Source: Undaria pinnatifida (Eukaryota > Sar > Phaeophyceae > Laminariales > Alariaceae). Taken from it: a DNA stretch of 64,000 nucleotides. Below the pieces are notes generated by a model. It had not been told where the DNA came from. It worked only from the letters and a program-made list of their open reading frames with translations, and searched no databases. A program made the position numbers and the translations under genes. Of the stretch, positions 13,001 through 25,400 are shown piece after piece (within the stretch, counting starts at the first letter, position 1; every line of letters starts with the position of its first letter). Where the stretch lies: positions 18,301,204-18,365,203 of the forward strand of contig JABAKD010000010.1 of assembly GCA_012845835.1 (NCBI GenBank), given 5' to 3'.

Positions 13001-16000
13001 TGGTTCGGAACTTACATATATATATATATATATATATCCCCATGCTCCTTACATTTCCGTGCAGAGAGTGCAACATCACAGCGCACACAATAGGTACTGC
13101 TATACCCTACCCTACCACTACGGGCAACGCAAGTCAAACGCCGCGGGCGGGGCCGTGGCCGTATCGCTAGTCCTTATTAAAGTTCACAGTAGTAGAGACA
13201 CCTGCAAAGCAAAACGACCCCCGTCCTCACCTGGAGCAGGCGCACACGAAATGCTTCGTCGCCAGAAGCTCTTGCCTGCGATCGACCTTAGGCTGGAGTA
13301 GATCGATGTAGCACACGCACAGCTCACTCCCGGCGGGAACCCCCTCGAGCGTGCGGACCGTCAGCTTGCCACCTTGCGACCGATGGGCATCGTCAAGTTA
13401 AGAGCGAGCACCTCTCGGAACGGGTTCGCCAACCGCTGGTGATGTCCGGCCGCACGCGACTCGGAGCGCTCATCGATAAGTGGGTAACCGCTGCTATTGG
13501 GGGGATTTTACGATGCAACTAAGATCGTGATAGATGGCGTGAACGATGGTGATGCCGCAGTAGGGATCCTTTTCTTCAGTCACGTATTCCATGGCCCGCT
13601 GACTGGTTAAGTGTACAACTATACACAGTGCTGGAATGCAGCTCCAACAATACGCGTCGGCGTGCTGTTCCCCAGTGTAATGCACAGTTATGTAGGCTGG
13701 ACTGGAGCAATACGGTAGGCGGGCATACATAATACCGGGTGCTGCAGCAAGCAGTCGAGTAGAGGGAGTGGTATCCGTCTCAGCGAAGACACATTTCCAA
13801 CATCGTTCCGCGCCACTGGTTAAACCCACTTGTATCCATGCCCGCAAGGACCACTCCGTACATGCTTCGTAGCAGACAAAAAAAACGGTAACGACGTGGG
13901 TCATCTTTTCCGGGAAAGGGACTCACAACCACCGTTTGGGACATGAACATCGGGCAACAAAAAAATAATTTCTCGGGCTGCTCACCGTAGTACACGAAGG
14001 TGCAGTTCGGCCGGCATGCGTGGTTAACCATCGCAAGCAGGGGAAACATTCCCACGCCGATGACGGAGTTGGGTTTGAAATCATCCCCGAAACCATGCGC
14101 GTTGACGTTCACCCGGCAGGCTAACTCGACCACCTCCCCCACCTCGAGACGGGCCCAATCAGGAACAATCTGGGTCAGATCCTCGGCCGCTTCCCTGCAA
14201 TTATCGTGCGGTAATGACGAGAGGAACAGGGCAGGGTGCGGTGTACTCGTGAGCTCGGTGCGCGATGGAGGCATGCCGCGACCGGGGTGCACCATGTTTT
14301 TCGTCTCACTTGCGCAGCTCCATACCTCACTACAACACCGAGTTTCAGGAAAATGTACTTCCTTATCATCCCGATGCCATGGCCTACTAGGTACATAACA
14401 AATAACAACGTGAAAAAATATATATATATACATATTCCAAGGATACTTTTAATAGGTAGCTCCTCTGTTGAGAACCTCCGGCAATCACAAAATATTGAAA
14501 GTCAGAAAGTGCTACGCCTGTAGTAGCAGGTGCGGATGGCTTGTGCGCCACGGTAGCCAGGTACGAACGTTAAAAAAAAACCCGAGGTTTCTCGTCATTC
14601 CGCGCTTTGTGCGTTTAGAGCCACCGCAAAATATGTTTGGCGGTGTACGTGGCCGACGAGTGACAACAGTCGAAAAATGAGCGCTTCGATTGCATGCTAT
14701 TGAGCTCTGACCATAAACGAGTACGATGTGTTACCGATCAGCGACTCGGTAGGGTATTGACTACTGCTGCGGCAAAGCACCCATCACTGACACAAATGAA
14801 CTTTCGCGGGCCCTGTGAGCGCACGAGATCATAGATAGCTCTATTCGGCAGGTGGGTGGCTATCCTGTAGCTCTACTCGACACCCTGCGACAACGCGATC
14901 ATGTGCCAGGCGTGGAGGCCGTTAACGCTGTCGGAAACCACGTATAGTGGCGAAAACAGCACCAAGCCCGACGCTATCACGCGACCAGGAAGAGCACCCA
15001 GTAGTACAAGCACCACTGTGCACCATGCTGCACTCGTGTGCTGCCGCTCCTTCCATAGGAGCTCGGACACGCGCTTCACCCCGGTAGCTCGTGCGGTTTC
15101 ATGTGGTCGATGCTGAAATCGTCATTTTTTTTCCCGTCGCCGCCCGAGTCGGTAGGGAGTGCACTTTTTTGGCCAAATGGCGTTTCTGACATTCTGATTG
15201 GTTGGGCTCCTCCTCAAGCGAGGAACTATACTACCCGGTATAGATTAGTCTGGTACCTTTACGATAATACCAGGTACTATTAATAATACTACTAATACTA
15301 CTACTAATAAGACTATCACATAGAAGTGTTGGTCGGGTTGCGAGAACGAATTCCTTCGAAGTCATGTTTCGGGTGATGTTGATGTCGATGTTGTGCTGAA
15401 GTTGATGTTGATGTTGACCTCCTTCCTCATGTTAGGAGCTCAGAAAATTCTTAGAATATGCTGCATGGGTACCCTGCCGTGGGATGGCTTGCCCCAAACT
15501 ACCACATGGTGCAAACAAACTTAACATCCCCACCTTGCGACGGTGATCCACGATGCCGACATGGTCTCCCGGTGATGCATGAGCGAGTGCAAGTTGCGCC
15601 ACTGCTGGAGAAGAAGCGGTCCCTGAAAGACAACGTATGAGCCGCGCAATCGGGAGGCTGTGTGGCTAGGGCATTTTCTCGCAAAACTGGACAAAAGTTA
15701 CAGTGGAATTTTTTTCTTCAGGTATATAAATGGGGGAAAGCCTGGATATCCGTCCACCAATTTGGTCAACGTTATCTACAAATTCGATGCTCGCGTTCTC
15801 TAAATGCTTTTTCATCACCAGCACAAGCAGCATCAGCATCGCCATCAGCACCACCCTCTCGCCTGAGTGATGCCGAGCGGGTTCGAGCCGGAGCATGGTG
15901 GCAACGCGTGTCCAACAACTTTCACCGTAAGTCTGACGCGCTCTCGTTTCGGAGACTCTCCTGCAATATTGCGTTTGTTTATACACAACGCTGGCTATTG

Positions 16001-19000
16001 AGAGTGCACGTGCAGGGAACGTGAAAATATTGGGTGAGCGTGGCAGTAGTCGATGTATTGCATCACCTTTCGAGTCATGTACCTCCGGACAGGGACACGA
16101 TTATTCGTTCCAGATAGATATATTTTTTAACGAAATATGCACTGCAAATAGTGGGAAGGCAAATAAAATATTCACATACTACTATTCATAATGCGGTGGC
16201 TGACTAACGAGGATACTTTCTTTCATATCGTCGTTGAGTTTTTTACCCTTGACGCCCTCGACGTTTCCCCCTTTTGCAACCCCCGCCACCTCTCGCTCTG
16301 TTCGTCTTTCTCTTTCCCTTTTTCTCCCCCGCTTTTTGTTGTTGTCGGTTTTCTTTTTCAGGTGACCACCGCAGAAAGATCTTACCTCTCCCCCAGCTTC
16401 GGCCTCCTTATGCTCCTGATCTTCTCCGGACCCCCTTCCGTCTACTTTCTGCGTGTTCTCGGGCCGCAAGCCAAGCGCTGTCGCCCTCATGATGACCAGC
16501 CTCAGCATCATTCGGAGAAGGTCTAGATCAATGTCCCTTGCGATGCTTATACCCTCGAGCTTGCTGAGAGCACCTGCTTCCGCTGAGCGCAGGGCATCCT
16601 CTCGAGACTTACAGGCGCGGCTGCAGTACACCTGTGTACAGTGTACGTAACAGTCGGATTCAAGAGGGTCGTTTAATTTACGAAATAAACTTTCGCATTC
16701 TGCGACGCGTAGCGTGCACTCTTGGCGTCCTTTTGATACTAGCTGGCGCGACAACATGCATGGAAATACGTGGAAGTGTGGTGAGCTTGAGCTTTATTTT
16801 TTCCCAATCCGCCGAGAAATTGAACAAAAAAAAAACGAGTGCAGAACATTGCAAAACAGCGTATGATAATATACAAGATTTGAGGCGTCGTTCGAACAAG
16901 TAAAATAAGCTTCGCATCATGCCGTGCCACACGTGCTCGCAAAAAATAACGTCATACACACAAAAATTACAGAAATGTGCACCCTATCGCTGTTTCTGTC
17001 TGTAAACAGCGCCGCCATCTGGGCAGCGGGCTGGACTTCGGTTTGATTGTCATGAATGGTTGTACCCGACATTTAAGTGTAGCGTGTACGGCATGGTAAG
17101 GGTCTTGTTGGTCTTCTTGCTTTTTGTTCCTTACGCGGACGACACATATCGACTCCTGTGGTATTTGCTATCCAACCGTTTTCGCAACAGCCTCAATAAC
17201 TTACCATACCCGTCACAACGTACCGTAGCCGTTATAACCTAGTGCAGCCGTTACGACCAGGGCTTTTCACGGGTCGGATCACTTCCCGCGAGTCGGATCG
17301 GGTCAGGGTGACCCGAGTCCGACCCGTGACACTTGAAAAGATCCTGACCCGACCCGGTTCGACCCGTGACATTTCAAAAAAGAAACTGGCCGAACCCGGC
17401 TCGACCCGCGGAGTTTTGAACACCTCGCGATCCGACCCGCAGGCCGGGTCACGACCCATGAAAATTCCTGGTTGTAACCTACCATAGCCACTATAACCTT
17501 CCGCCGCCGTGATAACCTAGTGCCTAATTTATAACCTACCGTAGCCGTTTGTAACCGTAGCCTGTATAACTTACCGTCGCCGTTATAACCTACCGCCGCC
17601 GTTATAACCTAATAATAGTGTAGCCGTCATAACCAGGGCTTTTCATGCGTCACGACCTGGCCCGCAGGCTGGGTCAGGAGGTTTTCAAGAAGTCGTGGGT
17701 CGAGTCGGGTAGGGTAAGGAGGTGTTTGAAATGTCACGGGTCGGGTCGGGTCGGGTCGGGTCGGGTTGGGTCAGGATATTTTCAAATATCACGGGTCGGG
17801 CCGGGTCACCCTGACCCCATCTGACCGGCAAGAAGTTATCCAACCCGTGAATAGCTCTAACCTAGCATGGCCACTACAATCTGCCGCCACCGTTGTAACC
17901 TACCGTCGCCTTGATAAACCTGCCGCCGCCGCCGTTGTAACCTACCGTCGCCTTGATAAACCTGCCGCCGCCGTTTTAACCTCGCATAAACGTTATAACG
18001 TTATAACCTAGCGTAGCCTTCATAACCTACCGTACGTGTTAGAACCTACCGCGTACGGAACACCGGATTCGATGCGTCCCGCCTCGTGAACCTCCCGACA
18101 GCAGTTGGAGCAGTGGCGGAGGGCATGATCTCGCCGGACAACCTGATGCGGCGATGGAAAGCAGCACAAAGCCCGGTGAGGGGAAGGAGCAAATCGAGGT
18201 TACCCTCGCAAATAACACGCGCAAGCTTTCGGAGAAACACTAATCATACCTAGAATTGGAGTTGATTTGTTCTCGCAGCAATACCAGCACAAATACCTAC
18301 AATGGGACTCGAAGGGTGCGCCAGCTAGCGTTGGGCTGCGAAAGCAACTGAGCTAAATCGACACACGACGCGTATGAAAATACGCGGAAGTGTGGTGAGC
18401 TAAAGCTTTATTTTTCCCCATCCGCCGGAGGATAAAAAAAAAAAAAAAAAAAAAAAATACCAGCACAAAGGTATAACTTGACCTCTATATATAACTGCAT
18501 GTGCACTCCGGGTACATGCTTGGGAATATACTCAAATCATTCTTGTTGAAGCAACAAGGACCAATCCCTGTGAGACTTGAAAAGGGGACAAACGCAAGGA
18601 GTGCATTACTACAGCTGCGAATTAATGCAGCTTCCGACGGCAGCATTATACCAGATAGACTCGTCGCAGACCTGCGACATATACTGCCATCGCGAAGCAT
18701 GCATGAGGGAAAACCTCGGAGGACAACATTTTACACCTTCAACTATCATCACCGGGTGTGCTGTTGCCGAAGGGTGTGCTACCCAACGTGTCCCGGAAAA
18801 TACTATCACCGGGTGTGCTGATGAAGAAAGGGTGCAGTATAAAACTTATCCGGGTGGATCCATCTCCGACGCCCGGTCCCACACCCCATCCTACTTGTGG
18901 ATTGTCACGGAGTGTATTGTTCTAGAAAGGTGTGCTATCTAACGTACCCCGGGTGGATTCATCTCGGGATCCCGGCCCCACACCCCACCTCAACTTCTTA

Positions 19001-19383
19001 CAACGTTGGCATCGTTGTCGCCCACTCCGAGCGCATTAATCAATGACGTCATTGTCGTCGCACTCTTGCAACTGCAGGTCTACACTGAAGCGGTCCCTCC
19101 ATAGCACCTGCATGTGCACTATAGAGGGAACTACCCGCACTATAGCGGCAACCGGTACTACTCCGCATGCTGCCACCCCTGGCTATTCCCATCTGCGTCA
19201 AAATATTTCAGACACCATGGCGGGCAACCGACACAAGTCAACCGGCACTATAGAAGGGCCTCTACACAGCGCAGGGCCCAAAAGAACCACGATCACAATA
19301 TCATCGAGCGTCTAGGAAGAGCGCTCAGCCGTGTGAAGCCTCTTCAAAATTATGGTTTCACATTACGACGTTTTCGACGTACG

Positions 19384-19430
<47 letters not shown>

Positions 19431-22400
19431 GGTGGTGGTGTTGTTGTTGGTGTTGTTGTTGTTGGTGTTGTTGTTGTTGTTCTCACATTAACTCGCATAA
19501 TCAAGCCCATGGGCACAGGACAGGCTCCAGGGACTCTGGAGTGGAAGGACACCCCAGGGACAAAATAAAACGTACCAAAAGCGGTACACACATACATCAC
19601 AGCTGAAGCAAATCATGCATCCGCCCAAAAATACACAAAATGGAATCGGAATTCAGCCCAAGTTCGTGCCAGGCCCATACTGGCACATACGTTTGTAGCC
19701 GGTCGCCCCGGTGGCGTATCAGGTTAACCTCGCGCCTGGTATAGGTCAGTTTCGTGAGTTCGAGCCCCGCCGAGTGCATACTCGTATAAATTCGTTGGGA
19801 CTTTTTCTTGTGCACAAATTGACTTGCGGAAAGCGCGAGAGCGTGAGTTAGCAACACTCGATGACAAATCGATGAGCAATGGGAGTGCTGGACCCTATGC
19901 GCGATAAAAAGTGAAGGCAAGAACCGGGGGGAAGAAGGGACGACACCTGTGACCACGGCTTGTCCAGAAGCTGGAAAGTAGAAGTGTGCGAAAAAAAAAA
20001 AAAAAAAAACGTTTCAATACTTGCATCTGGAACCACTACACCGCATGTCACCCAGGGAACCAGGGAACCCAACCAATGCGCAAATAAATCCGAGGAGAAA
20101 AAGGAACTAGTAGTAAGGAATAAAGAAAAGAAGAACGAAAGAAATAGAAAACGAACCAAGGAGAACAATTCGTACGTAAATAAGCGACGTAGACTTGCCA
20201 GCAGGGGAGTGTGGCGAGGTAAAGCCATATACACATCGCTACAAAAACAAACCAACAAGAAAAATACGCGTCTGGTCTAAGCCAGTAAAAACGGAATAAG
20301 ACAACCACATACATGGACGAGCTCGCCTACAGAGGGGGGGTGGCAATATATAGAAGTCCTTATTTTTGTTTTTTTCCTGAGATCGCTCGGTTGGTGCATC
20401 CCTGGCCTCTCAGGACGTCCCACTTGGACACCGCCTCCTTTCATTACTAGAGGAACGGTCCAGCTCTTTATTGAGTTCTTGCTCCATCTTATTATTATAT
20501 TTTTCGTTTTTCGAGTTGTTTCTTGACTTTTCAACTGCCTTCTTCATGTTTGGTTTCTGCCAACACGATTTAGAACTATTTCGCCATTTCTTCTTCTGTT
20601 TTGTGTACGTTGAACTCCCTCTACATCTGCCGCTTTACTGCTTACACTTTAACTGTTGTTATGTTTTTCGCTCGTGGAAGCTGGATTCCCTTCAGACTTG
20701 CCGCCTGTGAGGGCAGTTAGTTGAAGTTCGTGTAGTCAGTACCCGGCTGCACACAACACAAAGCGAGCTTGAGCTCCGCGCTCCGACCGAGAAATGTGGT
20801 CAATTTACCGCTCTTCTCCCCGGAAGAGGTCCAAGTCGGGAGGTGGTGGTGCGGCGTCGAGCGGTGGAGGTCGCGGGGTTGGTGCTGATACGGAGGGGTG
20901 GTCCGTTGTTGGCGGGGAGGGTAACCCCAAGTGGCCGTGCCCTAAGACGGGTTGCGAGGGCCGTATCGTGGCCAAAACGAGGAGGAACTCGTCTGCTCAG
21001 TAGGGTGTATGCGATCGTCGCAGGAGCGACGACTCGGGAACGTGCCCGCTTTTTTACAATATAAATAAGCGCCACTGGGGTGCTGGGAGCAACCCCAGTC
21101 TGCGAGCGGTGTGAAGGAGACACTGGGGGTTCGCCGTCTATCGGTAACGCCAACGACGGTGCTGGCGCAGCCCCAACCAAGGGTGATTCAGGAATATGTC
21201 TTGAGTTTTGAGAGGGTTTTGTGTTTTCTTTTTCCGGCGACAGCAGTGCATGATACGGGCGGCGGGAAATTGATAGGTGTGTGTGTCACAGGTATGTCGG
21301 GCTTCATGTGTCTCAACGCGGTTCGCCTTCGGCAGTTAGGATGGGTCCTTGCTCCCGCGATGACAGCTGCCGTGCTGTTTGCCACCTGTTTGAAAAATGC
21401 AGCTCCTTTTCTTCCATTCCACGATACGAACACATGTACTCCGCCGTATGCTGTTCCGTGTGTGTTTGACTAGCCTGGACCAATTTCCACGTAGTGTGGA
21501 AGGAGTGCTTGGGATCCCGCCACCTTGGGAAACGTAGGTTTCCCACTGCTGCGGGACCTCAAGCACTCGTTCCACACTGCATGGAAATTGGTCCAGGCTG
21601 GTCAAACACACACGGAACAGCATACGGCGGAGTACACGTGTTCGTATGAGCTGATGAGCCAAGCTGAGCTCAGCTGGGACCTATATGTAGCATGATGATG
21701 CTTCGTGCAACAAAAAAAAAAAAGGCTCAAAAGATTCCTGGCATGGATGAAAACGGTATTGGGCACATAGAGGGTATCAATTGCACGAAGGGCACTGGGG
21801 GGAGAACGCAACAAGGCGAAGAAGTCCGGGCGGCCGTACGCTAGCTACTTACGGCCGTGGGACGTGGGCTCAGTTGACCCCTCTCTCGATACCTTCGGAG
21901 AACGTGCACGCGCCTCCTGTACGCACCTGCACGCACCATGCGACCGTTTAACCCTATGACCAGGTGTACGTATCCATGCTCGATTCGACTCACGTCGTTC
22001 TGATTGCACGTCGGATCTGACTATGTACGGTGGATTGCCTTACCTGGCTACACCCCGCCTGCTGGCGAGTCTACGTAGCTTATGACGTACGTGTTATCTT
22101 CCTTGCTTTTTACTTCTGTCGTTTTTATTTCTCTTTCTTTTTTCACCAGAGTCCACACTCGCCACGCTAACTCACGTCGTTCAATGCACTCCCATCTCAT
22201 GCAATCCCAGCACCAGAGCGGTGTTCAAATGCCAACACACGCTATCGCTGACGCCGCGCGTATTATACGAATACTTGATTTAGGTATCATGCGGTTGTTG
22301 ATTTCCCGTTGAGTGATTCTTTAATCGCTATAATCGTTGCTGCGCGAGGCCTATCTTTTGTTTCTTTCGTTGTTGTTTCCGATGCTGTTGTTGTTGCTAT

Positions 22401-25400
22401 CCTCATGTATTTGGGAATGGCAACTTTGTGATAGGCTTTCGACAGCGCATTTATTTTTCGCACGTCAATGTGCGCAGGGCTTCTCAATTGTTTTCGCCAG
22501 TCCACACTCACAACCCTTACGTCTTTCAATGCCGACTCGTCCCCTGTAACCTCAGCACAGTGGTGTCGGTGTCAAAATGTCAGCATATAAATGTACGTAT
22601 TTGCGGTCTCCTGGTGTATAACCTCGTCCGTATTTGTTTATTTCTATTGTTGTTGATGCTGCGCGTAGCATATCTGGTTTATGCAGTTGATTTCACGTCG
22701 ATTGCTTAATCGTGATATTCATTGCTGCTCGAGGCATCTATACCGCTCCATTAAATTCTCATATGCTCCAAATCGCTACCTGGTATGACACTACTACTGC
22801 ATTACATTCAATTAGGTACTCCCTATGGTCTAAAACACTACCTGGTACGATACTACTGCACCACATTTAATCAAATACAGTAGAACGATGCGTTCCAATA
22901 TTCCGATACTCCGATAGCCTTCACCCATCGCACAGGTCGTTTTGTTACTACCCGGAGTCGGGGGTGTAGTATTGAGTTGCGTTCGGGCGGTGTTGGCTTC
23001 GTTGAACAGTACACATCAATGGGTTAGAAGAGGAGAAAATTGACTGGGTGGTGCGTATTTCCAAAGCACAGGTTCCCCGACGGCTGCACTTCACAAGCTG
23101 CAGCATCCACGCACGGGTCACGCCACCAGGTTAGGGTTAGGGTTAGGGTAGAGTTAGGGTTCTGGTCGAGGTTAGCGTTGCCGCCCCTCCGACCACCACC
23201 CTGCGTATTTTAGACTAGTTGAAGTACGGTGCGGAACCAAACCATTTTCCTGGAAACAAGCTATTCTGAAATCCGTTAAATGCAGCCTCTCGTTGAATAC
23301 GCGTTGGGTAGTGTTGGTTTGCGTGCGGTCCTTGGAGGTATGTCGTTGCTTCCTCCGAGCAATAGTTGAGAGGTGTACGTACCTTCTGGTGTGTTGAATA
23401 TTTTGCAGATATATTCGTCATTTCGCGACTTCGACACGTAACATGTTAACGCCTTCACTACTGGAAACCCTTTTGGGGGACAGATTTACTTGAAGTTAGT
23501 ATATGGAGGGATTTTGGGGCTCTTAAGGGGTTAAGGCTCGGTGGAGTGTTGTGTTTCTTGGCGCGCATTGTCTTCAAGGTCGTTTCTTCGCGGTTATCAA
23601 CAGCGCGTCGGAAGGAACTGCCGTCTTAATCTCAAGATGTTTTTCATGTATGTGGTCCTGTCGGCCAATATCGCTACCCTCGCACTTTTCCTGCTCACGA
23701 CGTATGCAATCATAATGATAATATTAATATGTGCGAGCCCTTCCTTGAAAAAGTTACGAAGGTGAACAGGCGCAGAAAAAAAGAAGGCCTTATCGCCTGG
23801 GAGGATAAGACTACCACCGCTCAGGTCCCAGACGAACAGCTGCCGAATGTTTGCAGCCTGCCAGTGCGTCTGCTCGCCTTCGCAAATTTTACCAGGAGGC
23901 GCTCGCACATTTCATCATTACATACGTCCTGAGCAGAAGGAGCGCGAGGGTTACAATGCAATCAACAATAAATCTGGAAAAACGTACCAAGTGTTTGCAG
24001 TAGTTGAAAAAAACGCACACACAAATAAATCGTGCAGGTTCGCTTCCACTTCCAAACAATGCTGTTACTTCGAGCGAAGACAGCGCACCGGTTGCACTGC
24101 TGTGCAGGTGTTGGCTAGGAGTGTTCCTCCGGGGGAGTCCTGCTTATTTTCGGATCAGCTGCCGCTGGCAACGTCCGGCGAGGTACCCGTGCGGCCGGCT
24201 GTGCTAGATCCGTACTAACTCTGCAGACTATAAGTTGAAAAACCGCAAAATAAAAAAAATCGTGCAGGTTCGCTTCCACTTCCAACCAATGCTGTTACTT
24301 CGAGCGCAGGCACCGCGTCGGTTGCACTGCTGTGCAGGTGTTAGCTTGGAGCGTTCCTCCAGGGGTTCCTGCTTATTTCCGGGCAAACCGCCGCTGGCAA
24401 AAGTCGGGCGAGGTATCACTGCGGCCGGCAGAGCTAGACCCGCCCGCTGAAGCGGGCAACGCAGCAATGGATTTGCTCTTTCCAAGAGGAGGTGGTGAGT
24501 TGAAAAGCTCGCCATCAGCAAGCTCGCTAGCAGCACCAACGGATGACGCACCCCCAGCACTAGCAACAGACAGCCTCCAGCACCAGCACCAGCACCAGCA
24601 ACGGCAGCAGACGTTGCACAGCCGGTAGCGTGACCGTGAGCAGTGCTGTCGACCTCGCGCGTCAAAAGAGCCTGCGCTGTCCAGGATCCTGCGCTAGGAT
24701 GGCGAAGCCGCCGGCAACCCCCACAGCAGCAGAACTGGTGATTGCAGTTCCTAAAGAAACAGAGCCTGTAGCAGCACCAGCAGTAGCACCGCTCACACCA
24801 GGAGAAGCACCGCTCGCAGCACGAGCAACCTTGCCCTTTCTCGTGTGCATTACGAACCTACCCGAATCGACTTGACACCGTGGAGGTGCGAGTGGCCATA
24901 CAAAGGTGAAAATTGACAGGTCTGGCGCGTCCTTGAAAAAAAAACTGCAAGATGCGCCTTGCCCCCCTTTATCTGTGAGCTGTCATTAATACCAAGAACG
25001 ACAGCTGTGGCAGAACCTGCAACGAAACATCAGCTGTGACGTTCAACGAAATATGAAAAGCCCATCAGCAGGTACGGTAGCCTTACAGACCAGCGGCGAA
25101 AATATGAAAGGCCCGCCAGCAGGTAACGAAACCATGTCAAAAAGCCTGCAACGAAACTTTAGCCGTGAGGTTAACAAAACACGAAAAGCCCCACCAGCAG
25201 GTGCGGAAGTCTTACGGACCAGCGGCGAACATATGAAAGGCCTGCCAACAGGCAACAAAACCATGAAAGGCCTGCCAGCAGGCAACAAAACCATGAAAGG
25301 CCCGCCAGCAGGCATGGAAGCCTTACCGACCAGCAACCTCATATCGGTGGCTATAAGTCAATGTGGTCCTACCGGCCACTATCGTTACTACTGCCTGTGA

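Larger units (their letters stand above)
17200..18040. repeat. 21-bp minisatellite interrupted by two foldback elements
   Basis: Units of gccgttataacctaccgtc occur at 17205-17257, 17475-17633 and 17858-18040. Two GGGTCG-rich elements sit inside the array with unit sequence on both sides. The array occupies most of intron 2 of the SMYD-like gene and ends next to exon 2. Confidence 0.8.

Noticed and set aside
13494-13904. 136-codon minus frame as SMYD coding
   Set aside because: It lies wholly in the intron between exons 5 and 6, which join perfectly without it.
15666-15986. Additional SMYD exon with EGGADGDADAACAGDEKAF-type reading
   Set aside because: Phase does not fit between exons 3 and 5, whereas 15024-15112 fits exactly.
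19697-19770. Functional tRNA gene
   Set aside because: Box A and B are present, but the acceptor stem does not pair and an A-tailed body follows, so it is a SINE head.
23131-23164. Chromosome end
   Set aside because: Unique sequence continues for tens of kilobases on both sides.
25053-25340. CRISPR-like array
   Set aside because: Units are contiguous with no unique spacers, in a eukaryotic setting.
25053-25400. 115-codon frame with KGPPAG repeats as a gene
   Set aside because: Explained by a 30-bp minisatellite; no signal peptide, domain or splice context.
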